NCBI GenBank assembly: GCA_002506105.1
Contig: DAWU01000009.1
Location: forward strand, 52,468 to 116,467
DNA: 64,000 bases
Direction of reading: 5' to 3'
Origin: Methanolinea sp. UBA275
Lineage (GTDB): Archaea > Halobacteriota > Methanomicrobia > Methanomicrobiales > Methanospirillaceae
Part shown: piece after piece, positions 42,668 through 50,848 of the stretch
How the letters are laid out: each line of letters begins with the position of its first letter
Numbering within the stretch: position 1 is the first letter of the stretch
Position numbers and translations under genes: made by a program
The notes under the pieces: generated by a model
The model's database searches: none
What the model was told of the DNA's origin: nothing
What the model saw: the letters and a program-made list of their open reading frames with translations, nothing else

Positions 42668-43144
42668 TCAGAGGTTCTTCAGGGCAACCATGTCCATGAC
42701 CCCGGTAAGTTTCCATACGAGGGATCGCTCTTCCATGGCAATAGCTTCGGGGGGATCCTGAGGTGAATGGCCCAGTGCCGCCAGGATGTTGGTCGAGAGA
42801 CGCTTCTCCTTGATCAAGTCCACGAACTCCTGCCGGATGAGTTTCTTCTCGATCGAATCGGTAACCTCTTTTAAGTACCCCTGCATGCTGACGAATGTGT
42901 AACTGGAGAGATCTCGCGTGTATTTCTCCACCTCAACCGCAACATAGGGGCTTTTCCTGAAGTACTCGAGTTTCTTTCCATACTTTGTAGAGAGGAAATA
43001 GAGGAACTTACCATCGAAGAAATAGAGAAAAGGTGCGATGTAAGGATATTTCTCCCCCTGGAATGCTATACGGCAGATATAGCCCTTTCCTATCAGGGAA
43101 TCATACTCCTTCTTCTCCATTCTGGGGATCTTCACAATTTCCAT
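42668..43144 (-). CDS. Pyridoxamine 5'-phosphate oxidase-related flavin-binding protein
   Basis: A 158-residue split-barrel protein of the PNPOx-like group. It has GYICRIAFQGEKYPYIAPFLYFFDGKFLYFLSTKYGKKLEYFRKSPYVAVEVE, the FMN-binding barrel, then SSYTFVSMQGYLKEV. In this group the bound cofactor may be FMN, F420 or haem; which applies here is unknown, and true pyridoxine synthesis is unlikely. The longer frame to 43336 is rejected because the family starts near MEIVKIPRMEKKEYD. No ribosome site precedes the ATG at 43144, so it may be leaderless. It is convergent with the DUF255 gene, 29 bases apart. The 287 bases upstream hold no recognisable gene. Confidence 0.85.
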   Translation of the reverse strand: MEIVKIPRMEKKEYDSLIGKGYICRIAFQGEKYPYIAPFLYFFDGKFLYFLSTKYGKKLEYFRKSPYVAVEVEKYTRDLSSYTFVSMQGYLKEVTDSIEKKLIRQEFVDLIKEKRLSTNILAALGHSPQDPPEAIAMEERSLVWKLTGVMDMVALKNL

Positions 43145-43431
43145 AGGTGTGTCGCATTGACAGTTGCGATGTACTTCAGATAAACATTGTGAATTATTGC
43201 CTCGCCGAATTTTCACACCAGCGTGTCTTCTTCTCTGCAGTGTCAACGACGAGCCAGGGAGATCCGGATCATCCGGACACATATCACGGGATTTAAAAAG
43301 AATACCACGCACTTTTCCCTGCGGATTGAATCCCAATCCAGAGTATCATTGAAACAGTCCCCGGCGTGTTGCCTGGCATGCAACAATACTTCCATATGGG
43401 ACGAGAGAGACCTAAGCATACTGTGTGTGGA

Positions 43432-44163
43432 ATGCACGGAAACTTCCCGGTAAAAGCCCTGCTCTTTGACATGGACAATACTCTCTTTGACCTTGTCGCG
43501 GCAAAACTCGAGGCCTGCAGGGTCATAACAAAGGAGATAGGGGCAGGGTCGCCTGACGTTCTTTTCTCATATTTCCTCCGCCGGGTAAGAGGTTTCGAAG
43601 ACCCGGAGAACATCCGTGATTTCATGGTCGAAACCGGGACCTATTCGGATGATGCGTATGCATGGTCGGTTGCAGCGTATCGCGACGTGAAACTCTCGCA
43701 TATCGAACCATATCCCGGAGTCAGGGATACACTCTCCGAACTCAAAAGGAGGGAATATCCGCTTGTTCTGGTCACCGATGCCCACCACCGGGATGCACTC
43801 CCCCGCCTGGAGAAGACCGGTCTCAAGGAACTGTTCAGCCATATCATCACCCATGACATGACGTGGGAGAAGAAACCGAGTCATATCCCGTTTCTGTATG
43901 CCCTCCGGGCACTCGGCATTCCGGCCCCTGATGCAGATACTACGATGTTCATCGGGGACAGCCCAAGGCGTGATATTGCACCCGCACGGCAAATCGGCAT
44001 GTATACGGCGTATGCGCGGTACGGGGATCGCTTCTCATCCACCCGCAGCGATGGCGGTGCACACGTTGTTCTCGATGATATCAGGAGACTCCCATTGCTG
44101 CTCGAACACGCAACTCCGAACATGGAGGGGAGAGATAGATCATGTGCGGCAGGTTTACTTTAG
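43432..44163 (+). CDS. HAD-family phosphatase
   Basis: A 243-residue HAD hydrolase with a helical cap. Motif I is ALLFDMDNTLFDL, the cap covers about residues 25-95, motif II is VLVTDAHHRDALP, the motif III Lys is in WEKKPSHIPFLYAL, and motif IV is TMFIGDSPRRDIAPA. The pattern resembles glyceraldehyde-3-phosphatase-like and pyrophosphatase-like HADs of archaea, but the substrate cannot be read from sequence. The start at 43432 (MHGNFPVKALL) is the nearest ATG to motif I. It overlaps the SRAP gene by 22 bases, so the two are co-transcribed. Confidence 0.88.
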   Translation: MHGNFPVKALLFDMDNTLFDLVAAKLEACRVITKEIGAGSPDVLFSYFLRRVRGFEDPENIRDFMVETGTYSDDAYAWSVAAYRDVKLSHIEPYPGVRDTLSELKRREYPLVLVTDAHHRDALPRLEKTGLKELFSHIITHDMTWEKKPSHIPFLYALRALGIPAPDADTTMFIGDSPRRDIAPARQIGMYTAYARYGDRFSSTRSDGGAHVVLDDIRRLPLLLEHATPNMEGRDRSCAAGLL

Positions 44164-44825
44164 CGCTTACGGTTGGTTTCGGGAAACGCTTCGGGGTTGA
44201 CGAATCTGTGCTCGGGCTGTCCCCCCGGTACAACATTGCCCCCTCGCAGCACACGCCAGTCGTATTCACGAATCCTTCGGGAGCAAGGGTTGCTGTTCAC
44301 ATGACATGGGGGCTTGTTCCAACGTGGACACGTGACCTGACAGGTGCCCGCCCGCTCATCAATGCCCGTGCAGACACACTCGCGGAACGTCCATCCTTCA
44401 GCGGTCCGCTCGCACGTCACCGCTGTATCGTTCCAGCGACAGGTTTCTATGAATGGCAGAAGAGCGGAACGGTGAGGATACCATACTATTTCCGGAGGAA
44501 AGACCATGACTACCTCTCTTTCGCGGGACTCTATGATATCCTGAAAGGAAGGAATCCCCCCCTGTATACATTCACCATTATCACGACGGATCCCAATCCT
44601 CTTGTAGCCCGCTACCATGAGAGGATGCCTGCCATTCTCATGCAGGAAGATGAAGATCGCTGGCTGGCGCCAGGCCCTATCAGGGAGAGTGATCTCTCTT
44701 CCATCCTCGCTCCCTGTGATGAGAACCTGCTGGAAGCATATCCCGTGTCGAGGGCAGTCAATGATCCGTCCCGGGACAGCCCTGACCTCATCAGGAAGGC
44801 GGGAGACAGTACGCTTGACGTATAA
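44142..44825 (+). CDS. SRAP-domain protein (HMCES/YedK family)
   Basis: A 227-residue SOS-response-associated peptidase-fold protein. It binds abasic sites in single-stranded DNA and forms a protective cross-link through its N-terminal Cys. The required residues are present: Cys2 in MCGRFTLAL, the Asn in LINARADTLAERPSF, the Glu in VPATGFYEWQKSG and the His in YHERMPAIL. It is intact and of normal length. The gene starts inside the end of the HAD gene and converges with the flavoprotein gene 17 bases away. With mutSL, photolyase and the MutY-like glycosylase, it adds to the DNA repair genes of the 33-45 kb stretch. Confidence 0.95.
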   Translation: MCGRFTLALTVGFGKRFGVDESVLGLSPRYNIAPSQHTPVVFTNPSGARVAVHMTWGLVPTWTRDLTGARPLINARADTLAERPSFSGPLARHRCIVPATGFYEWQKSGTVRIPYYFRRKDHDYLSFAGLYDILKGRNPPLYTFTIITTDPNPLVARYHERMPAILMQEDEDRWLAPGPIRESDLSSILAPCDENLLEAYPVSRAVNDPSRDSPDLIRKAGDSTLDV

Positions 44826-44842
44826 CCGACCAGCCCCCCACA

Positions 44843-45721
44843 TCAATCGCGGACAAGGGAATCCCCAACCCTGGTTCTTACCTGCTCCCTTAGACCGGCG
44901 ATCGACCTGAGATCAAAAATCCGGTCCATTCCGTCAACAAGGATCGGACTAACAGGAGTAATCCCCACAATTGAGAAGAAGGCCCCGGCAACAGCCTTCA
45001 CACACCTGAAATTCTCTGTCCCGGTCCGGCCTGCAACCGCCAATAAAAGACCTGTTCCGCGCCCTGCCTGTCCCCCCAACGTTCTCTCTGCATGGAAAGC
45101 CTGGAACCTGTCCATGAGTGCTTTTAGGCCTGCGGGGACCGTGTTGGTGTATACCGGGGAGCATACGATCACCAGGCGGCACCGCGATACGGCATCGATA
45201 ACTTCCGTCATGTCATCCTGGAATATACATGTCCCGGTATTGTAACACTGGTAGCACCCGATGCAGGAATGAATATCCAGATCATGGGGGAAGAGAACGG
45301 TTGTTTCTGCGCCCGCTTCGCGGGCAGCATCTGCTGCCCAGGAGGCGAGAATGGCACAGTTTCCCGTCGGTCGCGGACTCCCCTGGATGATCACAGCACT
45401 GTTCTCGCGTCCCGACGTCTTTGTCCTGGGAATGGGAGGAAGTGAGGAGACGAATGAACCGGGATCGCGCAGAAGATCCCTCTCCCATCTTGTTACGGTT
45501 TCTTCTGCCACATCTCTTGCGTGAATGGGTATCAGGGGGGAGTATTCACAGGAGTTGGTCCGCATGATTCCCAGGATACTGTCTTCCGATGAAATCTGCA
45601 CGGTGAATCGTTTCATACCCGGGTATACACCGGAGAGATCCTCCTCGCCCATCTCGATACGGTACGCAGATCCGCCTGCGTTCACAATCCGTTCCATGAT
45701 GGCTGTCATGGCCGGCTCCAT
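44843..45721 (-). CDS. Iron-sulfur flavoprotein / NAD(P)H-dependent FMN reductase
   Basis: A 292-residue protein in two parts. Residues 1-100 are a small domain of unknown type (EEDLSGVYPGMKRFTVQISSE). Residues 107-292 are a flavodoxin-like FMN domain beginning AVIIQGSPRPTGNCAILASW. It contains the compact Cys motif SCIGCYQCYNTGTC (C-x2-C-x2-C-x5-C), as in iron-sulfur flavoproteins of methanogens, which bind a 4Fe-4S cluster and reduce oxygen species or act as electron carriers. The later VCSPVYTNTVPAGLKALMDRF is the flavin-side loop. The physiological partner is unknown. The start may be 45721 or the Met at residue 5. It diverges from the DUF2284 gene across about 95 bases. Confidence 0.85.
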   Translation of the reverse strand: MEPAMTAIMERIVNAGGSAYRIEMGEEDLSGVYPGMKRFTVQISSEDSILGIMRTNSCEYSPLIPIHARDVAEETVTRWERDLLRDPGSFVSSLPPIPRTKTSGRENSAVIIQGSPRPTGNCAILASWAADAAREAGAETTVLFPHDLDIHSCIGCYQCYNTGTCIFQDDMTEVIDAVSRCRLVIVCSPVYTNTVPAGLKALMDRFQAFHAERTLGGQAGRGTGLLLAVAGRTGTENFRCVKAVAGAFFSIVGITPVSPILVDGMDRIFDLRSIAGLREQVRTRVGDSLVRD

Positions 45722-45816
45722 TGAGCAGAAATAGGGGATTACCGGGGATATACTTTCCAGTATCCGGGGATACTTTTATGGGTGTACCGGGGGAGAACCC
45801 TTCCTTGATCTCTAGA

Positions 45817-46464
45817 ATGTCCGCATCGCTGTCACAGGAAATTCAGAAACTAACCCGTCTTGCAAAGGAGAGGGATGCCGAAATGTGCGTGATATCCTCC
45901 CGCGATATCGTGGTTTCAGACTGGGTGAGATTCAAGTGCCGGTTCGGGTGCAAGGGATTTGGGAAACACTTGAGTTGTCCCCCGTATGCACCTTCACCGG
46001 CAGAGACCAGAAACATGGTTGGGGAGTACGAAACGGGGCTTCTCCTCAGGTTCGATGGCATCCCGGGTCACCGGGATCTCTCACCGGAAGAGATCCCTGA
46101 AGATTTTCATCCCTTCTATCGTGATCTCATTCTCTGGGTGAACAGCACGGTCCATTTCCTGGAGAAGACTGCGTTTTACGACGATTTTTACAAGGCGTTT
46201 GGTTTTGGGGCATACCCCTGCATCTATTGCGAACACGAGCACTGCGTGGCCGAGGAGCACCCGGGCATTGTTGATGAGAGCATACGAAGGATGTGCCGGC
46301 ACATGGACATGGTCCGCCCAAGCATGGAGGCAGCCGGCATCGACGTCTTTGCCACAGCACGGAATGCAGGCTGGACACTGCACACGGTGCCATGCAGGGA
46401 TCTCCAGTATGGTATGGTGGAACACGGAAATATCACTTCTATTGGCCTCGTTCTGCTCGAATGA
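45817..46464 (+). CDS. DUF2284 predicted metal-binding protein
   Basis: A 215-residue Cys-rich protein of the DUF2284 family, of unknown function. Cysteines fall in KCRFGCKGFGKHLSCPPYAPSP and further on in FGAYPCIYCEHEHCVAEEHPG, a pattern expected to bind iron-sulfur clusters or zinc. The family is common in methanogens and other anaerobes, often near redox genes. I placed the start at the ATG 45817 (MSASLSQEIQKL), where the family usually begins; ATG at 45778 is possible. The frame extends to 45721, which would overlap the divergent iron-sulfur flavoprotein start. The two genes may share a control region and a redox role. Confidence 0.82.
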   Translation: MSASLSQEIQKLTRLAKERDAEMCVISSRDIVVSDWVRFKCRFGCKGFGKHLSCPPYAPSPAETRNMVGEYETGLLLRFDGIPGHRDLSPEEIPEDFHPFYRDLILWVNSTVHFLEKTAFYDDFYKAFGFGAYPCIYCEHEHCVAEEHPGIVDESIRRMCRHMDMVRPSMEAAGIDVFATARNAGWTLHTVPCRDLQYGMVEHGNITSIGLVLLE

Positions 46465-46576
46465 AAAGATGATTTGCCGAACTGGGATCTCTTGGTGTCC
46501 CGCATCATGCGTGAGTCCGCGCTCCCTCAACCGGTTTTTACTACATTTTCAGAAGTATGAAGAAAAGCGGGGGTGA

Positions 46577-47176
46577 TTATTTTCCCTTCCTGAAAAAGCC
46601 AAGGGGATCCCGCCAGTTGAGGGGAAGGGTGCCCCTTTTTTTTGGGAATACGCCCTCCCTCACCGATTTTATCTCCTCAACCGTGTAAAATGCATTCGGC
46701 TGGAATTCCCTGATCAGACGCACCACTTCAGGCATATCCTCCCTCCTGCTTATCGTGAGAATTACCTTCACGGGGCCACTTGCTCCCGTGGCATCCATGA
46801 TCGTGACCCCGAAGTTCCGGTCTCTGAGTGCATCTGCAAGTCCGGCTGCATCATGGATGGTGATGATTCGGATGATCACATTACCCAGTGAAAGGCGCTC
46901 CTCGACCCGCATCCCGATGTAGGTTCCGGCAGCGAATCCGCCCCCGTATGCAATGTAGGATGCCACGTTTCCGATGTTCTGCATCACCTGCCCGATCGCA
47001 AGGAGCCAGATAATCACCTCAAAGAAACCGATGAACGGTGCGATATTCCTGAATCCCTTCGCAATGAAGATAACGCGGAGTGTGCCGAGGCTCACGTCGC
47101 AGATCCTCGCAAAGAATATGAGAAGCGGGAGGATAACCCATGCGAACATATCCCCATTTATTGAACATTCAAGCAT
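46577..47176 (-). CDS. UPF0316/DUF2179 membrane protein
   Basis: A 199-residue protein with three hydrophobic helices in the first half (about 13-30, 38-60 and 66-85), including WVILPLLIFFARICDVSLGTLRVIF, typical of the family. A cytoplasmic DUF2179-like domain follows (VIIRIITIHDAAGLADALRDRNFGVTIMDATG and ISRREDMPEVVRLIREFQPNAFYTVEEI). Proteins of this family bind c-di-nucleotides or act in membrane homeostasis in some bacteria, but no function is assigned for archaea. The ATG at 47176 is chosen because GGTGAG precedes it by seven bases; a GTG at 47188 opens the same frame. The 291 bases upstream, to the KorB gene end, show no gene I can support. Confidence 0.85.
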   Translation of the reverse strand: MLECSINGDMFAWVILPLLIFFARICDVSLGTLRVIFIAKGFRNIAPFIGFFEVIIWLLAIGQVMQNIGNVASYIAYGGGFAAGTYIGMRVEERLSLGNVIIRIITIHDAAGLADALRDRNFGVTIMDATGASGPVKVILTISRREDMPEVVRLIREFQPNAFYTVEEIKSVREGVFPKKRGTLPLNWRDPLGFFRKGK

Positions 47177-47467
47177 CCGATGGCTCACCCGGGATACCTG
47201 GTACTTCAGAAGATGATTTGTGTCTGTCCCCTGAATCGCACGTTGACACGAGATATGGCCATCTCCCCGGTGGAGCGTTGAGTTCCTGGATAAGATTATC
47301 CCGATAAGAGAACCCCTTGTTCCAAAATGTCCATAGTGTGATTGGTCGGATCATCCTGTGCCGATCCTGCCTGGAATTGATATCCACATATTCCGAAAAG
47401 GCAAATATGTAGTCCTTCATAGGTGCGGAATTTCCTAGATCTCTATCTACCGGGTCTGTACCCCGGG

Positions 47468-48319
47468 TCAGGACCGCTCTTCCAGTATCTTCCTGATAGT
47501 ACTATGTCGCTCCTTTTCAGAACCCCTGTGTGCAGCGAGGCGCTCTTCGAGCGTGTCTCTGTCGGCCCGGTAGAGTACGCCGAGTGCGATCCGTGCATCC
47601 TGATCGTAGTCCCACTCCCCTGCTTTCTTATAGGCCGCATCATAATCCCCCGGGTCATGATCCTCTATCTCATAGACACTCCTATCGTAAAAGTCCGAGA
47701 GATTGAAGTATGATGCACAGACCTGCAGTACATCGATGAAAGAAAATCCCCGGTGATGGATGCCTTCAAGGATCACCTCCCGCAGCAGGTCCTTTTTCCG
47801 TGTGCATGCTCGTGCAACGAACGTGGCTCCCGATGAGAGCATGATCCTGAGGGGGTTAAACGGCCCCTCAATCGTCCCTTCCGGTGTAGACCTTCCCCTG
47901 AACCCGAGCGGTGAAGTAGGAGTATACTGCCCGGTTGTAAGCCCGTACACGCGGTTGTTGTGGACAATGAGGGTGATATCAGAATTTCGCTTGGCAGTAA
48001 AGACGAGGTGATCGAGCCCCTCTGCATAACAGTCGCCGTCACCGGCACAGACAAGCACCACAAGATCGGGATTGGCCATTTTTATCGCGGTCGCAGCCGG
48101 CAGGGTGCGTCCATGGATTGAGTAGAAACTGTTGATGTTGAGGTAGTCTGCCATCTTCGCGTGGCATCCGATCCCGGTGACGAGCACGATGCGGTCAAGC
48201 TCGACTCCTTCCCGTACAAGCTCTTCTATTGCAAATTTTATGGCGAACTGGATCACGAAGTTCCCGCATCCCGGGCACCAGGTGTTCTGAGCCCCGGTCA
48301 CAAGGTTCCTTGCTGTCAT
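47468..48319 (-). CDS. korB: 2-oxoacid:ferredoxin oxidoreductase, beta subunit
   Basis: A 283-residue thiamine-diphosphate-binding subunit. It has the N-terminal 4Fe-4S ligands WCPGCGNF (C15, C18) and GIGCHAK (C52), then the TPP-binding stretch VCAGDGDCYAEGLDHLVF (GDGD at 93-96) and HNNRVYGLTTGQYTPTS, and CASYFNLSDFY near the C terminus. Together with the fused gamma-alpha subunit encoded just upstream, it forms a two-subunit oxidoreductase of the KorAB type. The substrate (2-oxoglutarate, pyruvate or a branched-chain oxoacid) is not set by sequence alone. It overlaps korA by four bases. Confidence 0.92.
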   Translation of the reverse strand: MTARNLVTGAQNTWCPGCGNFVIQFAIKFAIEELVREGVELDRIVLVTGIGCHAKMADYLNINSFYSIHGRTLPAATAIKMANPDLVVLVCAGDGDCYAEGLDHLVFTAKRNSDITLIVHNNRVYGLTTGQYTPTSPLGFRGRSTPEGTIEGPFNPLRIMLSSGATFVARACTRKKDLLREVILEGIHHRGFSFIDVLQVCASYFNLSDFYDRSVYEIEDHDPGDYDAAYKKAGEWDYDQDARIALGVLYRADRDTLEERLAAHRGSEKERHSTIRKILEERS

Positions 48320-49968
48320 GCGGAGGCCTCCCTCACGCGGGCTTCCAGTTCCTCGTATGAAAATGGCCTCCCGTCATACTTCCGGATATGTTGATCGATT
48401 GAAATCCCAAACCGTGCAAAGAGCATGGCAAGTTGCCCGTCAGAATTTTCTTCGACCGCGATCAGTCTCTTCACACCCTGCAGTGCAGCTTTCACTCTGT
48501 CACGCGGGAATGGTGCGAGTACTATCGGTTGGACAACGCGCAGGTCCATCTTTGCTGCCAGCTCGCGGCATACTCCGACTGTTGAGCCCCAGCAGAGGAG
48601 TGCCAGGTCAGCATCTGCCACACCTCCGGCTGCAACAGGGTTGAGGTTGTCAACCCCAATGGCAAGGGAAGCGCCTTTTCTCCTCCTCTTTTCGGTCATC
48701 ATGGCAGCCATGTCAGCCCTTTCAGTGGAGATCCCTGCCTCGTCGTGGGTGTAGCTGTTCACCTTGATCACCGTGTCGGCAGCCGGGGGATGGAGCATTT
48801 CCGATACCCCGTCCTCAGTCATGCTGTATCTCAAATACCCGGGGTTTCCTTCATGCGGGGGATTCTGGTAGATTTGGGGTATTCCTGGTGAAGGGTCAAC
48901 AACACTAAAAAATCCTTCGCAGAGCGTTTTATCACAGAGGATGAGGGAAGGCACCTGATATTTCCACGAGATCTGGAGCGCGAGGGAAGACCATATGAAG
49001 GCCTGCTCGGCATCCCCTGGCGCCGCTACAAACCTGGGGAACTCTCCCTGGCCTGCATGCAGAACAAAATGGAGATCGGACTGCGCGGTATAGGTTGGCA
49101 TCCCTGTGCTCGGACCTGCTCTCTGGCCCATCACGACAACGACAGGAACTTCGTTCATCCCGGACAGGGAGAGCCCTTCGGTCATCAGGCAGAATCCTCC
49201 TCCTGAGGTCCCCACCGCGGTCTTTTTCCCGGCATATCCAAGCCCCAGCGCCATCATGATCACCGCGATCTCATTCTCGGGATGAAAGACCACAAGGTCG
49301 TGGGATTTTGCGATCTCTGCCATAAAATGGAGGAGGTTGGAGGTGGGAGTCATGGGATAGGCCACGAATGCATCGAGCCCTCCATGGAGGAGGCCCAGGC
49401 CTATCGCCTCGTTGCCGGAGAGCACAGGAAGCGGGGGATTTCCCAGGGCAGGTATTGTGCAGCATTCCCTTGCCGCATCGTATCCCCGGCGGGCAATCCT
49501 GAGGTTTAATGGAAGTGCTTTGGGGATCTGCCTGCTGAATACGTTTTCAAGCACCGGCCATTCGATCCCAGCTGCGTGTGCGAATGCCCCGATGATACAT
49601 GAATTCCCCATGACAGGAGGAGCATCTTCCTCTTTCAGAATGTCCGGGAGGTTCACGCCAATCCCTTCAGCCTTGACCCTGGAAGAGTCGAATAACAGTG
49701 TGGTCCCCTGCCGGGAGAGATTTCTGTGGAGATCAACGGTCTCCTGGTTCAGGGCAAGGATGAGATCAACCCTGTCGCGGCAGGCACTCGTCTGTTCCCT
49801 GGATGCCCTCACAATGGCATAATTATGACCCCCTTTTATCAGTGACGGGTAATCGAAATACATGTAGATGCGGTATCCCAGGCGGTTGAAGAGGTGTGCA
49901 ATCATCATCCCGGCACTGTTGATACCGTCCCCTGCCTTTCCTCCGATAAGTATCGAGAATTCTTCCAT
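48316..49968 (-). CDS. korA: 2-oxoacid:ferredoxin oxidoreductase, fused gamma-alpha subunit
   Basis: A 550-residue subunit combining the gamma (about 1-175) and alpha (about 190-550) modules. The gamma part has FSILIGGKAGDGINSAGMMIAHL and YPSLIKGGHNYAIVRAS. The alpha part has GNEAIGLGLLHGGLDAFVAYPMTP, VGTSGGGFCLMTEGLSLSGM and VPVVVVMGQRAGPSTGMPT. No separate delta (ferredoxin) subunit is visible, in contrast to the four-subunit Kor and Por complexes of many methanogens. GGAGGAAGGACAG precedes the ATG at 49968, which is therefore preferred to 49983. The pair would oxidise a 2-oxoacid to an acyl-CoA, or act in the carboxylating direction, with ferredoxin. Confidence 0.9.
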   Translation of the reverse strand: MEEFSILIGGKAGDGINSAGMMIAHLFNRLGYRIYMYFDYPSLIKGGHNYAIVRASREQTSACRDRVDLILALNQETVDLHRNLSRQGTTLLFDSSRVKAEGIGVNLPDILKEEDAPPVMGNSCIIGAFAHAAGIEWPVLENVFSRQIPKALPLNLRIARRGYDAARECCTIPALGNPPLPVLSGNEAIGLGLLHGGLDAFVAYPMTPTSNLLHFMAEIAKSHDLVVFHPENEIAVIMMALGLGYAGKKTAVGTSGGGFCLMTEGLSLSGMNEVPVVVVMGQRAGPSTGMPTYTAQSDLHFVLHAGQGEFPRFVAAPGDAEQAFIWSSLALQISWKYQVPSLILCDKTLCEGFFSVVDPSPGIPQIYQNPPHEGNPGYLRYSMTEDGVSEMLHPPAADTVIKVNSYTHDEAGISTERADMAAMMTEKRRRKGASLAIGVDNLNPVAAGGVADADLALLCWGSTVGVCRELAAKMDLRVVQPIVLAPFPRDRVKAALQGVKRLIAVEENSDGQLAMLFARFGISIDQHIRKYDGRPFSYEELEARVREASA

Positions 49969-50057
49969 CTGTCCTTCCTCCACTGAAAAAGACTCTCTTC
50001 ACGTGGACAGATATAGGTTGTTTATCCGGAATGTAAAAAAGGGAAAAAAATAAGAGT

Positions 50058-50333
50058 TCACTTTTTTATTGATCTGATCCGTGCGGCTTCATCCGGATTC
50101 TCGGTGCGTAGAAGGTAGGTGCCGTAGCATGGCTTTGTGAACGGGAAGGTGATCGTATCACCATCAAAACCAATCAGGATAGGCGGAACCCCTATGATGG
50201 CCTTCTCGAATATCTTGAACCCGGGATTGACGGTCACGAACTCGCTGCAGTGCGCTTTTACGTACTCCCTGCATTCCACAAAGGAGGCTCCCTGGAGAAT
50301 GATATCATATTTCAGAGATTCGATACAAGCCAT
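50058..50333 (-). CDS. DUF1894 family protein (methanogen-specific)
   Basis: A 91-residue protein of the DUF1894 family, known to me only from methanogens and paired with DUF1890. It starts MACIESLKYDIILQGASFVECREYVKAHC and ends FTKPCYGTYLLRTENPDEAARIRSIKK. Conserved Cys residues (C3, C21, C29, C69) could bind a metal. The function is unknown. It overlaps the 3' end of the DUF1890 gene by 22 bases and closes the cluster cutA-fdhD-DUF1890-DUF1894. Its company with fdhD suggests, without proof, a link to formate dehydrogenase or other molybdenum/tungsten enzymes. Confidence 0.82.
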   Translation of the reverse strand: MACIESLKYDIILQGASFVECREYVKAHCSEFVTVNPGFKIFEKAIIGVPPILIGFDGDTITFPFTKPCYGTYLLRTENPDEAARIRSIKK

Positions 50334-50779
50334 GGCAACACCTCGTCTATCTTTTTCTTCATGGGCATCGGATTATGCACGGCCTTTGCAGTGACCTTCT
50401 CGCATGGGAAGTTGATAGTCCCGGCAACCTCCTGGAAATGTTCTCCATATACAAGAGCCACGACGGTTTTCCCGGTGATCGCCTGGACAGTAGCTGCGTA
50501 GGAGACTCCCGCATCATTGTGGACAAATACAATGTAATACGAGAACACCCGTCTCTTCTCTGCAAGGTCAGCAATACACGTGTCGAGGTCAATCATCTCC
50601 CCCACGTAATGATGAAGGGGATCCGAGACCTCGATGAGCATCCGCGCTGCCGGGTTTCCCGCGACCACGGGAACGACCCCGTGTTTTCTCAGCCCATGCA
50701 TCAGATACAGGGCAATGCCGGTCTGAACTGGGACCTGCGGGCACCCGAGCAGAAGGAGCGCATCCTTCTTATCCTTCAT
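50312..50779 (-). CDS. DUF1890 family protein (methanogen-specific)
   Basis: A 155-residue protein starting MKDKKDALLLLGCPQVPVQTG, the DUF1890 hallmark. It looks like a Rossmann-type alpha/beta domain with VVPVVAGNPAARMLIEVSDPLHHYV, then YIVFVHNDAGVSYAATVQ and VALVYGEHFQEVA. The frame is open to an ATG at 50809, but the family starts near the second Met. The function is unknown and restricted to methanogens as far as I know. It lies 69 bases downstream of fdhD and overlaps the DUF1894 gene. Phyletic restriction plus constant pairing suggests that the two proteins form a complex. Confidence 0.85.
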   Translation of the reverse strand: MKDKKDALLLLGCPQVPVQTGIALYLMHGLRKHGVVPVVAGNPAARMLIEVSDPLHHYVGEMIDLDTCIADLAEKRRVFSYYIVFVHNDAGVSYAATVQAITGKTVVALVYGEHFQEVAGTINFPCEKVTAKAVHNPMPMKKKIDEVLPWLVSNL

Positions 50780-50848
50780 TTTAGCGATAGTAACCACTCC
50801 TGCTATCATGAGTATGGCGGTCGGGTTTCATCTCATTTCCCATCGCGG

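Noticed and set aside
47169..47420. 83-codon minus-strand frame upstream of the UPF0316 gene
   Set aside because: It runs into the UPF0316 start in another frame, lacks a ribosome site and has composition unlike a protein; I treat this stretch as intergenic.
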